Assembly: GCF_001278845.1 (NCBI RefSeq)
Contig: NZ_CP012590.1
Span: forward strand, 3,410,001 to 3,474,000
Direction: 5' to 3'
Length of the DNA: 64,000 bases
DNA from: Actinomyces sp. oral taxon 414
GTDB lineage: Bacteria; Actinomycetota; Actinomycetes; Actinomycetales; Actinomycetaceae
In this document: in pieces, positions 9,049 through 17,791 of the stretch
How the letters are laid out: the number at the start of each line of letters is the position of its first letter
How positions within the stretch are numbered: position 1 is the stretch's first letter
Translations under genes and position numbers: made by a program
The notes under the pieces: model-generated
The model's database searches: none
Told to the model about the DNA's origin: nothing
What the model saw: only the letters and a program-made list of their open reading frames with translations

Positions 9049-9261
9049 TCAGGGCCCGATGGACGGCACCTTGAGCTTGTCGCCGGCGTCCTGGACCAGT
9101 CCGTAGATGATCCGTCCGACGACCGCCGCCAGGACGATGAGGAAGCCGGTGATAATGACCCACTCGACGGTGGAGGCCCCCTCCTCCCGGCGCAGGCGCG
9201 CACCCGCCCGGTCGCGGATCTGGGCGGCGACGATCTGAAGCGTGCACAGTAGGGACAACAT
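9049..9261 (-). CDS. flp: Flp-type major pilin
   Basis: A 70-residue prepilin, the probable major subunit of the pilus. The leader ends in RREEGASTVEWVIITGFLIV, a Flp-type processing site (Gly-Ala followed by a Glu at about +5), then a hydrophobic helix and a short polar tail (QDAGDKLKVPSIGP). The size is normal for Flp pilins. The prepilin peptidase (TadV) is not in this window and must be encoded elsewhere. A 61-bp gap separates it from tadC, the largest gap in the operon, allowing an internal promoter. Confidence 0.85.
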   Translation of the reverse strand: MLSLLCTLQIVAAQIRDRAGARLRREEGASTVEWVIITGFLIVLAAVVGRIIYGLVQDAGDKLKVPSIGP

Positions 9262-9322
9262 GCGGGATTCTCCTTGTGTGAGGGTTCGAGGGACGAGTTC
9301 GTAGGGAGGCGGGTGCGGACGG

Positions 9323-10243
9323 CTACCCTCCCCCCATGATCCCGGACAGGGCCGGGTAGACGAGGAAGACGATGAACCCGATGGCGATGACCAGCTGGGC
9401 CACGAGCATGGACTCGGAGTTCTCCCCGGCCCTGCCCTCGGCGTCGGCCAGTTCGCGGCGCCGCATCGAGGTGGCGCGCGCGGACAGGGACTCGCGGATC
9501 TTGGCGCCGTCCTCGGCCACGAGGGCCAGGGCCGCGGACAGGTCCCGCAGCTCGTCGATGCGCAGGGTCGTGCCCAGGCGCCCCATGGCCGCCCAGGGCG
9601 TCTCGCCGCGCAGCCGGGCCGCGGCCAGGGCGTCGCGGATCCGGGCCATGGCGGGGTCGTCGGACAGGGTGGAGGCGGCGTCGAGGGCCTCGGGCACGCC
9701 CCGCCCGGCGCCCAGCGACATGGACACCAGGTCCAGGAAGGAGCCGACGACGTGCCGGAAGTCCCGGCGGGCCTGCGCCGCCTGGGAGCGCAGCCTCACC
9801 GTGGGCAGGGCCGCCATGGCGGCGCCCAGGACCAGGCAGGCCAGGAGCGGCAGGGAGCCCGTGGGCCGGCCCGCCAGGGCGCCCAGGGCCGTAATGAGCA
9901 GGGGCGCGCCGAAGCCGAGCAGGCCCAGGAGCAGGGAGGTGACGAGGTGGCGCTCCAGGGAGCGCCCCAGGACCGACAGGTCGCTGGTCAGGGCCCCCAG
10001 GTCGATCCCGGTGCGGCGCAGGAGTGCGGCGGCCCGGTAGCCCAGGGCGTCGAGCCAGTCGGGCAGGGCGCGCTCCCGGGGGTTGAGCCTGCGGGCCTCC
10101 TGGCGCAGGCGCCGCTCGTCGCGCTGGGAGTCGAGCTCGGCCAGGGCGGCGGCGGGCTGGACCGCCGGGGGCGCCAGAATGAGGACGAGCATGAGGACGC
10201 CCGCTCCGCTCAGGGCGCCCCCCAGGAGGATCCACGTGATCAC
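9323..10243 (-). CDS. tadC: Tad pilus inner-membrane platform protein TadC
   Basis: A 306-residue type II secretion F-domain protein. Hydrophobic segments sit at residues about 2-25, 100-140 and the C-terminus (LVAQLVIAIGFIVFLVYPAL). The F-domain core is VVGSFLDLVSMSLGAGRGVP through REDG-like helices. It pairs with TadB as the membrane platform turned by TadA. The start is GTG 10243 with GGGAGGGG upstream, overlapping the tadB stop as GTGA. Confidence 0.9.
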   Translation of the reverse strand: MITWILLGGALSGAGVLMLVLILAPPAVQPAAALAELDSQRDERRLRQEARRLNPRERALPDWLDALGYRAAALLRRTGIDLGALTSDLSVLGRSLERHLVTSLLLGLLGFGAPLLITALGALAGRPTGSLPLLACLVLGAAMAALPTVRLRSQAAQARRDFRHVVGSFLDLVSMSLGAGRGVPEALDAASTLSDDPAMARIRDALAAARLRGETPWAAMGRLGTTLRIDELRDLSAALALVAEDGAKIRESLSARATSMRRRELADAEGRAGENSESMLVAQLVIAIGFIVFLVYPALSGIMGGG

Positions 10244-11115
10244 GATGTCCGCCCCTCCCCGCCGGGGGCGGCGTGCGCGGTGAGGAAACGCCGCGGCAGG
10301 CTGACTCCGGCCAGGCGGCGCATCCACAGCAGCCCCATGGTGAACAGGGCCATGACCACCAGGAGCACCAGCTGCCCCGTGAGCGAGTTGTAGGGGGCGA
10401 CGAAGGACCGGTTGAAGACCGCCAGCCCCAGAATGACCACGATGGAGAAGATGACGACGATCTGGGCCGAGCGCCTGGTCCCGGCGCGCGAGGCGGATAC
10501 GCGCTGGCGCATGTCCAGCTCGGCCCGGGCGGTGGCCGCCAGACCGCTCAGGAGCTGGCGCAGGCCCGGGCCGCGCAGCCGGGAGTTCATCATGAGCGCC
10601 GCGATAATGAGATCGGCGGTGGGGTCGTCGAGGTCGTCGGCGAATTGGCGCAGCGCCTGGGGCAGCGGCACGCGCACCCGCATGCGGTCCGCCAGCAGGG
10701 CCAGGTCGGAGCGGATGACCGGCGAGGCCGCGTAGACCGTGGAGGGGATCGCCTGCTCCAGGCCGACGGCGCCGGCGATCGTGTCGCGCAGGGACTCCGC
10801 CCAGGTGGCCAGCGCCTCGATCCGGGCCGCGGCCTCCTTCTCCTGGCGCGTGCCGCCGAACAGCATGGGCCACACGAGCACCAGGGCCGCGGCCGCGGCG
10901 GTCAGGACGACCCACCGCGTCACCAGCAGGACCAGGAGGGCGACGATCCCCGCCGCCACGAGGCGCCTGCTCGCGACCCTCAGGAGCCGGCCGTGGTCCT
11001 GGCGGCGGGCGGGCAGGACGTCCGCGCCCAGCAGGAAGGCGATGAGCAGGAACAGGCCGCCGCCCACCAGGGCGCCCGCCAGGATCATGATCGGCAGCGT
11101 GGTCCGGGCGATCAC
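10240..11115 (-). CDS. tadB: Tad pilus inner-membrane platform protein TadB
   Basis: A 291-residue type II secretion F-domain protein, with hydrophobic segments near the start (IMILAGALVGGGLFLLIAFL), around residues 55-90 and at the C-terminus. The cytoplasmic F-domain is ATWAESLRDTIAGAVGLEQA, typical of TadB. Membrane platform partner of TadC. The start is GTG 11115, overlapping the tadA stop as GTGA. Confidence 0.9.
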   Translation of the reverse strand: MIARTTLPIMILAGALVGGGLFLLIAFLLGADVLPARRQDHGRLLRVASRRLVAAGIVALLVLLVTRWVVLTAAAAALVLVWPMLFGGTRQEKEAAARIEALATWAESLRDTIAGAVGLEQAIPSTVYAASPVIRSDLALLADRMRVRVPLPQALRQFADDLDDPTADLIIAALMMNSRLRGPGLRQLLSGLAATARAELDMRQRVSASRAGTRRSAQIVVIFSIVVILGLAVFNRSFVAPYNSLTGQLVLLVVMALFTMGLLWMRRLAGVSLPRRFLTAHAAPGGEGRTS

Positions 11116-12434
11116 GGCGCGCCTCGCGGGGCGGCGTAGGAGGCGATGGGGTCGTAGCCCGCCTCGACGAGGTCGTCGACGCAGGCGATCGGGGCGGCCG
11201 GGCGGGCGTGGCCGGTGCCGTCGTCGGCGAAGACCTCGGAGGACAGGACCCGCCCGTCCACGCCGTTGACCTCGCGCACGGAGGCGATGTAGCGGCGCAT
11301 GGTGCCGCCCTGGGCGAAGCGGTTCTCCCGGGTGAGGAAGATGACGAAGTCGATGGCGCCGGCGATGAGGAGGTTGGTGGCCTCCTGCGGGAGGCGCTCG
11401 TGGGACTGGATGGCGTAGGTGGCGATGCGGTTGAAGACCTCGGAGGAGGAGTTGGCGTGGATGGTGGACAGCGAGCCGTCGTTGCCCTGGCTCATGGCGT
11501 TGAGCATGGTGACGATCTCGTCGCCCAGCACCTCGCCGACAATGACCCGGGAGGGGTTCATGCGCAGGGACCGGCGCACCAGGTCCGCCATGGTGATGGC
11601 CCCGGCCCCCTCGGAGTTGGGCAGGCGCTCTTCGAAGGCGACGACGTTGGGGTGCAGGTCGGAGAACTCCCCCAGCCCCAGCTCCAGGGCCCTCTCGACC
11701 GTGATGAGGCGCTCCGACGGCGGGATCTCGTTGGCCAGCGCCCGCAGGAAGGTGGTCTTGCCCGCGTTGGTGGCGCCGGCGATCATAATGTTCTTGCGGG
11801 CGCGCACGGCGGCCGAGCAGAAGGCCGCCAGGCGGGGGCTGAGCGTGTCGAGCCCGATGAGCTCGTCCAGGCCCACCTTGTCCAGCCTCGCCCGCCGCAG
11901 CGACAGGGCGGGGCGGGCGCACACGTCCATAATGGCGGACAGGCGCGAGCCGTCGGGCAGTCGCAGGTCCAACTGGGGGTTGGCCGAGTCGAAGGGGCGC
12001 GAGACCAGGCCGGAGTAGGAGCCCAGGACCTGGACCAGCTCGACCAGCTCGTCGTCGGAGTCCGCCACGGGGGCGCCGCGCTCCTCGCGCCCGTCGGCGT
12101 ACTGGATGAAGACGTTGTCGTAGCCGTTGATGTCGATGTTCTCGACGTCGGGGTCCTCCAGGAGCGGCTGGAGGCGGCCGACGCCGAAGAGCGCGGCGTG
12201 GATGCCCTGGGCGACCTCCTCCTCTTCCTGGGAGGTCATGGGGGTGCGCCCCGCGGCTATCTCCTCGCGGGCGTGCTGGTCGAGCACGCGGCTGATCAGG
12301 GCCCGGGCGAACTGGCGCTCGTCCTCCGCGCTCATGGGCGGGATGCCGCTGGTGGAGTCGTCGTGGCGCTGCTGGGCCAGCAGGTCCGCGACCTCCTCCC
12401 GCAGCCGGCGCACCAGGTTCTGATCCGTGCTCAT
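11112..12434 (-). CDS. tadA: Tad pilus assembly ATPase TadA (CpaF family)
   Basis: A 440-residue secretion ATPase that powers pilus assembly from the cytoplasm. It shows the CpaF N-terminal domain (DPDVENIDINGYDNVFIQYA), Walker A GATNAGKTTFLRALANEIP, an Asp box (ITVERALELGL), and Walker B/His box (VIVGEVLGDEIVTMLNAM and LSTIHANSS). All catalytic motifs look intact, so it is likely the only fully competent NTPase of the operon, since the neighbouring TadZ P-loop is degenerate. ATG 12434 overlaps the previous stop as ATGA. Confidence 0.93.
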   Translation of the reverse strand: MSTDQNLVRRLREEVADLLAQQRHDDSTSGIPPMSAEDERQFARALISRVLDQHAREEIAAGRTPMTSQEEEEVAQGIHAALFGVGRLQPLLEDPDVENIDINGYDNVFIQYADGREERGAPVADSDDELVELVQVLGSYSGLVSRPFDSANPQLDLRLPDGSRLSAIMDVCARPALSLRRARLDKVGLDELIGLDTLSPRLAAFCSAAVRARKNIMIAGATNAGKTTFLRALANEIPPSERLITVERALELGLGEFSDLHPNVVAFEERLPNSEGAGAITMADLVRRSLRMNPSRVIVGEVLGDEIVTMLNAMSQGNDGSLSTIHANSSSEVFNRIATYAIQSHERLPQEATNLLIAGAIDFVIFLTRENRFAQGGTMRRYIASVREVNGVDGRVLSSEVFADDGTGHARPAAPIACVDDLVEAGYDPIASYAAPRGAP

Positions 12435-13198
12435 CGCGCGCCTCCCTCGGGTCGTGGGCGGGGGCCGCCGTGCAGGGCGGCGGCGAGGGAGCGGGCGGAG
12501 CGCACCAGGAGGGTGCGGCCCAGCGGCCGCGGGCGCCTGCCGGCCAGTGAGTCGGCGGCGCCCGGGTCGTGGGCCAGGGTCCCGACCACGGGCGCCTCGA
12601 CGTCGCCGGACCTCAGCAGCCTGGCGAGGTCGTCGGCCTCGTGGCGCTGCTTCCAGGGCGCGATGAGGACGACGCCGAGCCCGGGGCGCTCGGCGCGGTG
12701 CGCGGTCTCCTCGATAATCCACCGCAGCCGGTCCCGCAGGTGCCCGTAGGCGTCGACCCCCGGGCGGGTGACGAACAGGAGGAGGTCGGAGGCCAGGGCG
12801 ATGGACAGGCTCGCCACGCCGGGGGCGAGCCGCCCCACGTCGCACAGGACGTCGCGGTCGGTGCGCAGTCGCGCCGCAATCGCGCCCCAGTTGGAGGCAA
12901 TGGCCGCGGCCTGCTCGGGACGGGGCATGCCCAGCAGGACGTCGAGTCCGCCGTCGACCGTGGTGGTGTGCTCCGAGAGATCGGCGTCGGGGCTGCGGCG
13001 CACCTGCGCGGCCAGTGAGAGCAGGCCGCGCTCGGCGTCCAGGGGGAGCCCCGCGGAGCTGCGCAGCCGGTAGATCAGGTCCGAGCCGAACGGGTCGGCG
13101 TCGGCGAGGATCACGGGGGCCGGCCACACCGCCGCCAGGACGTGGGCGCTCGTCGTCGTGCCGGGCGCCCCCTTGGCGGAGGCCAGAGAGACGAGCAT
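12431..13198 (-). CDS. tadZ: TadZ/CpaE-like ParA-family localisation protein with degenerate P-loop
   Basis: A 255-residue protein of the MinD/ParA fold, expected to place the Tad machine at the membrane or pole. The deviant Walker A region reads SAKGAPGTTTSAHVLA: the KGGxGK(T/S) lysine before the Thr pair is replaced by Gly-Thr, while the signature lysine after Ala is kept. 'DADPFGSDL' matches the conserved Asp segment. ATP binding may survive but hydrolysis is doubtful. It is coupled to cpaB (TGATG) and tadA (ATGA). Confidence 0.8.
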   Translation of the reverse strand: MLVSLASAKGAPGTTTSAHVLAAVWPAPVILADADPFGSDLIYRLRSSAGLPLDAERGLLSLAAQVRRSPDADLSEHTTTVDGGLDVLLGMPRPEQAAAIASNWGAIAARLRTDRDVLCDVGRLAPGVASLSIALASDLLLFVTRPGVDAYGHLRDRLRWIIEETAHRAERPGLGVVLIAPWKQRHEADDLARLLRSGDVEAPVVGTLAHDPGAADSLAGRRPRPLGRTLLVRSARSLAAALHGGPRPRPEGGAR

Positions 13199-13911
13199 CA
13201 GCCGCCCCCGATCGGCTGGTGCGTGGCGGTGACGACGACGGCGGCGTTGCCGGCGGCCCCCAGCGTCGCCGTGCTGCCCGCCTCCTCCTGGGGGACGAGG
13301 AGCGAGACGATGGCCCCGGAGCTCCAGTCGCCCGCGGTGCCGGAGGAGGGCGCGGCCTCCAGGACCTGGGCGCGAGTGACCGCCGAGGAGCCGTCCTTAA
13401 TGTCGATGATGGTGACGACGTCGCCGGCCGACAGCCCGCCGGCCGGGAAGCGCCCGGCCTCCAGGGAGATCCCGACGAGCGTCCTCCCGTCGCCCACGGG
13501 GGAGGTCTCCGACAACTGGGTGGTCTGGATGAGCTCGCCCTTGGAGATCTGGACCCGGGCGGTCATGCCGACGACGGTATTGGCCCGGCTCGCGGGGATG
13601 AGGGCGCTGCCGGTCGCGGAGACGGGCGCCGAGACCAGGTCGGCCAGTTCGATCTCGTGCCCGGCCTCAATGGTGTCGGCCGCCATGAGCATCTCCTCGC
13701 GCTGGTCCATGCGCATGGCCAGGAGCCCGGCGATGAGGGCCCCGCCGACGATGAGGATGACGGCGAGGGCCGCCAGCAGCGGGCGGCGCTCCCGCGGCGC
13801 CGCCGGCAGTCGGTCGCGGGCGGCGTCCCGCTTGCGGGAGCGCGTCGAGGCGGTGCCGCGGGCATCGCGATCGCGACGGCGGGCGGTGCGGGCGTCGGTT
13901 GGTGCTGACAT
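13198..13911 (-). CDS. cpaB: CpaB/RcpC-like SAF-domain protein, first gene of the Tad operon
   Basis: A 237-residue protein with an Arg-rich cytoplasmic start, one membrane helix (LLAALAVILIVGGALIAGLL, residues about 45-65) and a SAF domain (TIEAGHEIELADLVSA through RVQISKGELIQTTQL). CpaB proteins in Gram-positive bacteria are thought to work at the cell envelope beside the pilus. It is the promoter-proximal gene; the upstream 225 bp (13912-14136) are shared with a divergent WXG100 gene. Confidence 0.8.
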   Translation of the reverse strand: MSAPTDARTARRRDRDARGTASTRSRKRDAARDRLPAAPRERRPLLAALAVILIVGGALIAGLLAMRMDQREEMLMAADTIEAGHEIELADLVSAPVSATGSALIPASRANTVVGMTARVQISKGELIQTTQLSETSPVGDGRTLVGISLEAGRFPAGGLSAGDVVTIIDIKDGSSAVTRAQVLEAAPSSGTAGDWSSGAIVSLLVPQEEAGSTATLGAAGNAAVVVTATHQPIGGG

Positions 13912-14136
13912 CTCGGCTCGGGGAGAAGATGGACAGGGACGCCCTTAAGATACCGAACCGGTCACGATTCGCCAGAGGGATGGTGCTCACCCCCAGCGAA
14001 CACCGTAGATTTATGTTTTTCTCTTGATCTGACCGCCGGAACGTGCAAGCGTGGCCCCGTCGGCCGCATCGTCCACGCGGCCCGTGAGCCTGATGTCGGA
14101 CGGTCCGTCATCCCTTGAATGAACTGAGGAACCTCC
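13912..14136. promoter_or_regulatory. Divergent promoter region between Tad operon and WXG100 gene
   Basis: A 225-bp non-coding gap between divergent starts. It contains an AT-rich patch at about 14003-14032 (ATTTATGTTTTTCTC), unusual in this GC-rich DNA, and a good ribosome site (GAGGA, 14126-14130) for the plus-strand gene. No certain -35/-10 pair can be assigned by eye. Confidence 0.45.
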
Positions 14137-14442
14137 ATGCCACTGTCATCCGATCTGAGCACCCTCGAGGCCCTGTACAACACCCTCAAGAACGATGTCG
14201 ACTACGCGCACTCGATCGTGTCCGAGACCGGCACGTCCCTCGACGCGGCCGTGTGGGAGAGCCCGAACGCAGACGCCTTCCGGGCGGCCTGGGACGAGTT
14301 CCGCCCCAAGCTGGTGCAGTTCGAGGTCGCCCTCGCGGCAGCGGCCACCGACGTGGCGAACAACCACAACAACAACGCCCTGGTTAACGGCGTGACCGAC
14401 GCCCCGGAGCTTTCGTCCGTCGAGCCCTACGAGGCGGCCTGA
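14137..14442 (+). CDS. WXG100-family (ESAT-6-like) type VII secretion substrate
   Basis: A 101-residue helical-hairpin protein. The turn region reads AVWESPNADAFRAAWDEF, a WXG variant in which Glu-Ser follows Trp and the Gly is lost, flanked by two amphipathic helices. The length matches WXG100 proteins exported as dimers by EccC/EssC. The C-terminus (SVEPYEAA) may carry part of a secretion signal. ATG 14137 has GAGGA at proper spacing. It lies about 11 kb from the EccC-like gene, and a hairpin follows. Confidence 0.8.
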   Translation: MPLSSDLSTLEALYNTLKNDVDYAHSIVSETGTSLDAAVWESPNADAFRAAWDEFRPKLVQFEVALAAAATDVANNHNNNALVNGVTDAPELSSVEPYEAA

Positions 14443-14465
14443 GTTTCCGGGGCCGGGGGCCGCGT

Positions 14466-14530
14466 CCAGCGCGATAAGCGCTGGCAATAAGTGTTGCGGG
14501 GTCGGAAAGGCGAGGTTATTCCGACCCCGC
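14466..14530 (+). terminator. Two hairpins after the WXG100 gene
   Basis: First hairpin: CCAGCGC (14466-14472) and GCGCTGG (14478-14484), 5-nt loop. Second: an 11-bp perfect stem, GCGGGGTCGGA (14496-14506) pairing with TCCGACCCCGC (14520-14530), 13-nt loop. There is no T-tract, as is common in high-GC actinobacteria. They probably end or stabilise the short abundant WXG100 transcript. Confidence 0.55.
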
Positions 14531-14608
14531 GACAATGCCCTCTGCTGCAATCGTTCGGCGTTCTTCCGCCGGTCTCCCAATCGTCCGGCGTCCTCACCGC
14601 TGATTCGG

Positions 14609-15488
14609 TGAGCCTTTCTCACCGGAGACGGCGGTGCGGGGCCGGGTTCGATCGTGGCGTCCGTCGGCGCGCCGTCCGCCTGAGTTCCGCTCCCCGGGGA
14701 GTCGGGGTGCGGCCCGGAGTCTGGCGCGCCGTTCGCCCGTCCCCACCCCTGGGGGAGTTGTTTTGGTGATGTCACCTGGGCTCGCATTGCGCCAGGTGGG
14801 CTCGCGCGGATCGAGCGCAGGCGGATTATGTCGCGCTGGGCTCGCACGGCGCGAGGAGAGGTGGACTGCGTCGCGCTGAGCTCGCATTGCGCAAGCCGGG
14901 TCCGGGTCCTCCCCGGCTGGTCCGCACCGCCCCGGGCCCGTCGCGGACCGGCCCGGGCTTCAGCTCGGGGTCGTCGCGAACCTGGTCCCGGTCCCTGCCC
15001 CATCCCATCCTGCCTCCGGCCGGGTCCGCAAGATCACCGTCCGAGCCCGCGGGGCTGCTCCCTCGGCGGCCCGGCGCGGCGGCGTGGACGAGGGGCGAGG
15101 CGGTGTCCGGACTCCCGCCGGGATCCGGCCCGGGGACTCTCCCACCGGCACCCGCGGGTCGGGGTGCACCCGGCCCCCGCCCGCAAGACCGACGCGAACA
15201 AGATCGCCAGCGCCGGGACGAGGATCCGCACGGCTACAGCGACGAGGCTCGGCCGCGCCCCGGCGGCGAGGACGACAACGAACCCGCGACCTGGGGCGTC
15301 TGCGCGGACCGCATGGACGACCGCTCCTGGGAGCGGGGACGTGCAGAGCGATCGTGCCAGTGCCGGGGCGGGTGAAGGCTCCTTCTGAGAGCAGGGACGC
15401 GCGCAGAACCCGGACCCGGCCGACCCCGAAGCCCCTCACCGGGAGCCGCGGCCGGAAGGCCCGGGGCCCTCCCGGTGAGAAGGGCCCG
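14609..15488. repeat. Non-coding repeat-rich block bounded by MITE-type ends
   Basis: An 880-bp stretch with no credible gene. The left end is TGAGCCTTTCTCACCGGA; the right end (15470-15488) is the inverted TCCCGGTGAGAAGGGCCCG, so the bounds match the TIRs of the short elements at 4522 and 19322. Inside, 14755-14900 carries three spaced copies of GGCTCGCATTGCGC-like sequence that reappear inverted at 47280-47395. It could be the decayed parent of the short copies. Confidence 0.4.
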
Positions 15489-15541
15489 GTATGTGGGGGC
15501 CGTGTCCGCATCGGCCGCTGCTGCGTCGAGCGCAGAAGGGC

Positions 15542-16570
15542 TCAGTGTGTGGGGGCGGGTTTGTTGATGGTTTGGATTTCGGCGACGGGCAGGTCGATGG
15601 TGGTCGTGGTGGTCAGGGCCTCCAGGGTCCCACTGGTCCCGTTGGTGGAGGTCCAGGCGATGTCGTAGGTGGCGGAGACGGTCAGGGGCACGCGGGCGGC
15701 CGAGCGGGTGAACACGACGACGCAGTCGCTGTCGCCCTCCCGGCTGGCCCCCTCCCGCCAGGGCTCGCCCCACCCGGTGCACCGGGTCCTGGCCCTGGGG
15801 GCGGACAGGGACAGCCCGCCGGCGTCGGCCGACACGCTCACCGAGGTGGACCCGGCCGTGGCCCTCACCTCGACATGAGAAGGAGTGTCGGAGGCGGCCC
15901 ACACCCAGGTGTCCACCCCCACCACCGCCGCCCCCTCCACGCCGTCATCGGTGGTGATCCTGGGGTTGGTCTCCACACTCGGCGCCGGGATCGCCGCCGC
16001 CTCCAGGGCCGCCCGAGCCAGAGTCACCGGATCCACCACCGGCTCCGGAGCAGCCCGCTGCCCGTCGGGCTCCCACACCCATATTCTCTCGGCCAGCGAC
16101 AGCTCCGTCAGCTGGTTCTGGCCCTCCTTGGTAGACGTGTCGCACTTCGCCTGATACCACATGCCATTGCCGTCGTCGGCGTGGGCCGCGTAGTCCATCC
16201 TCGTCGTCACCCACACCCCACCCTTCCAATCGGCGGGAGGCCTCTCGCTCCTCGATTTCCTGTGATCTTTACGCATCTGGGTGGCGAGCTCCACGCCCGT
16301 GCCCCGGGGCTCGTACCAGCACGCCGGCCGCACGTACGCCCCGCCCGACGACGACGAGGTGGTGGTGGTCCCCCCGTCCACCCCGCCCGAGGCCGACGTC
16401 GTGGTCACCTCGAACGAGAACGCCACCACCTGACCACCACCCGACCCATCAGACTGCACACCACCACCAGACGGGGGATTACCCCATTCCGCTAAGGCGC
16501 GGGGCGCCGGTCCCAGCGACCCGACGACCAGAACGACGGCGAGCCCGACCCGCCACACGCCCTTCAGCAC
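15542..16570 (-). CDS. Secreted protein of unknown function, PxTxG-type Trp-rich
   Basis: A 342-residue protein with a Sec signal peptide (VWRVGLAVVLVVGSLGP, cleavage likely after ALA at residue 27). The mature part starts with a Gly/Ser/Thr-rich linker, then Cys/Trp-containing segments (VRPACWYEPRG, RIWVWEPDGQ) and a beta-rich Thr-rich C-terminus. Similar secreted proteins occur beside type VII secretion genes in actinomycetes. The start overlaps the upstream lipoprotein stop by 7 bp, so the two are probably co-expressed. Function unknown. Confidence 0.65.
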   Translation of the reverse strand: MLKGVWRVGLAVVLVVGSLGPAPRALAEWGNPPSGGGVQSDGSGGGQVVAFSFEVTTTSASGGVDGGTTTTSSSSGGAYVRPACWYEPRGTGVELATQMRKDHRKSRSERPPADWKGGVWVTTRMDYAAHADDGNGMWYQAKCDTSTKEGQNQLTELSLAERIWVWEPDGQRAAPEPVVDPVTLARAALEAAAIPAPSVETNPRITTDDGVEGAAVVGVDTWVWAASDTPSHVEVRATAGSTSVSVSADAGGLSLSAPRARTRCTGWGEPWREGASREGDSDCVVVFTRSAARVPLTVSATYDIAWTSTNGTSGTLEALTTTTTIDLPVAEIQTINKPAPTH

Positions 16571-17412
16571 TGGTCCGCCCCTCCCATCTGCTCGTCGGAC
16601 ACCACCATCCAGGACCCCGACGACCTGTCCAACGTCGCCATGTACGAGTAGTTGTGCTGAAGGTCCTCGCCGACGGAGGTCCCGTCCGCCTTCACCAAGT
16701 CAGTGGTGTGCTGGTCCACACAGGTGAACACGACCGCGATGTTCGAGGACGCCTCGCCCACTTTGACCGTCTGAATCGTCACCCGGTAGACGCCGCTGGC
16801 ATGAAGGCCCTGGCTGGTCCAACGCGTGTAGTTGTTCTGGAATTTCGCGAGGGCGTCGCCGCCGGTGGTGGCCTGCACGGCGGAGTAATCCCCGTCCATG
16901 GCCCGGTAGGCCCGCCACGTCGCCCGGTCGTGGGCGACGTAGGCCACCACGACCTCCCTCTGAGTCTGGTCCAGGTCCTCGGGAATGGACACCACGAAGT
17001 GATCCGAGTCCGGATCCGACAGCGACTCCGCCGTCACCTCCCCCGGCACGGTCGGCACACCCGTCGGTGCACCCGACACCGGGGCCGACGGCGCGGAAGA
17101 CGACGAGACCGCCGCAGACGGACCCACCGACGCCTCACCGGGCGCGCGGGGCGGCACACTCACCGACGAGGCCGGCCCGCCCCCGCCCGAGCACGCCACC
17201 GCCCCGCACGCCACCACCAGCGCCAAAGCGCCCCACCCGGCGCGCCACCACCGCCGACCGCGCCCCCGACCCGACGAACCGGACGACGACGCCGAACCGC
17301 ACGACGCCGACGAACCCGGCGACTCGCCGGACGACACCGACGAACCCGGCGACCCGCCGCACGACGCTGATGGCGACTCACCGGACGACAGAACAACAGG
17401 GAACCACGACAC
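16564..17412 (-). CDS. Membrane-anchored lipoprotein-like protein with Ser/Gly-rich cytoplasmic head
   Basis: A 282-residue protein. Its unusual N-terminus is a Ser-Gly-Glu-Pro repeat (SSGESPGSS units, residues 9-47) before an Arg stretch and a hydrophobic segment ending in a lipobox-like VACGAVACSGG. The external domain (about 130-282, from VVVAYVAHDRATWRAYRAMD) looks like a small alpha/beta cone or SnoaL-like fold. GTG 17412 is supported by GGAGGAG seven bases upstream, so the odd head is probably translated. No function assigned. Confidence 0.6.
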   Translation of the reverse strand: MSWFPVVLSSGESPSASCGGSPGSSVSSGESPGSSASCGSASSSGSSGRGRGRRWWRAGWGALALVVACGAVACSGGGGPASSVSVPPRAPGEASVGPSAAVSSSSAPSAPVSGAPTGVPTVPGEVTAESLSDPDSDHFVVSIPEDLDQTQREVVVAYVAHDRATWRAYRAMDGDYSAVQATTGGDALAKFQNNYTRWTSQGLHASGVYRVTIQTVKVGEASSNIAVVFTCVDQHTTDLVKADGTSVGEDLQHNYSYMATLDRSSGSWMVVSDEQMGGADQC

Positions 17413-17791
17413 GGAGGAACTCCTCCCACAGGGACCATGACCCCCACCACGCTACCAGCCCCCACCAACCAGAGGAAGACCCACCGGCGAGACTCATCGG
17501 GGATGCCCGCGAAGGGGGCTCGGCGCCTCACGCGGGACTGGAGTGAGGGGCAGGCGCAACCTGGGACGGGGCGCCGTCGGCATCATCACCCTCATCGGGG
17601 ACCTGGGCCTACGGCGAGCGGCCCGTCCCGGGGGCCACCGCCACCAGCCCCGTCAACAGGATGTAGCCCACCGCCCACACCGACTCCGACTGAGACCGTC
17701 GAATGCGGGAGCCGACCCCCCGAGGGGCGAGGGGTCCGGGTGTCTCCCGCGCCCGTCGTCCCGGGGTTTTGGCGGTGTTCGGCGGGTGGGG
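17413..17791. other. Intergenic stretch without recognisable gene
   Basis: 379 bp between the stop of the frameshifted lipoprotein gene and the start of the Ser/Gly-headed protein. It contains the GGAGGAG site for the latter (around 17420-17426). No gene, repeat or clear terminator was recognised in the rest. Confidence 0.5.
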
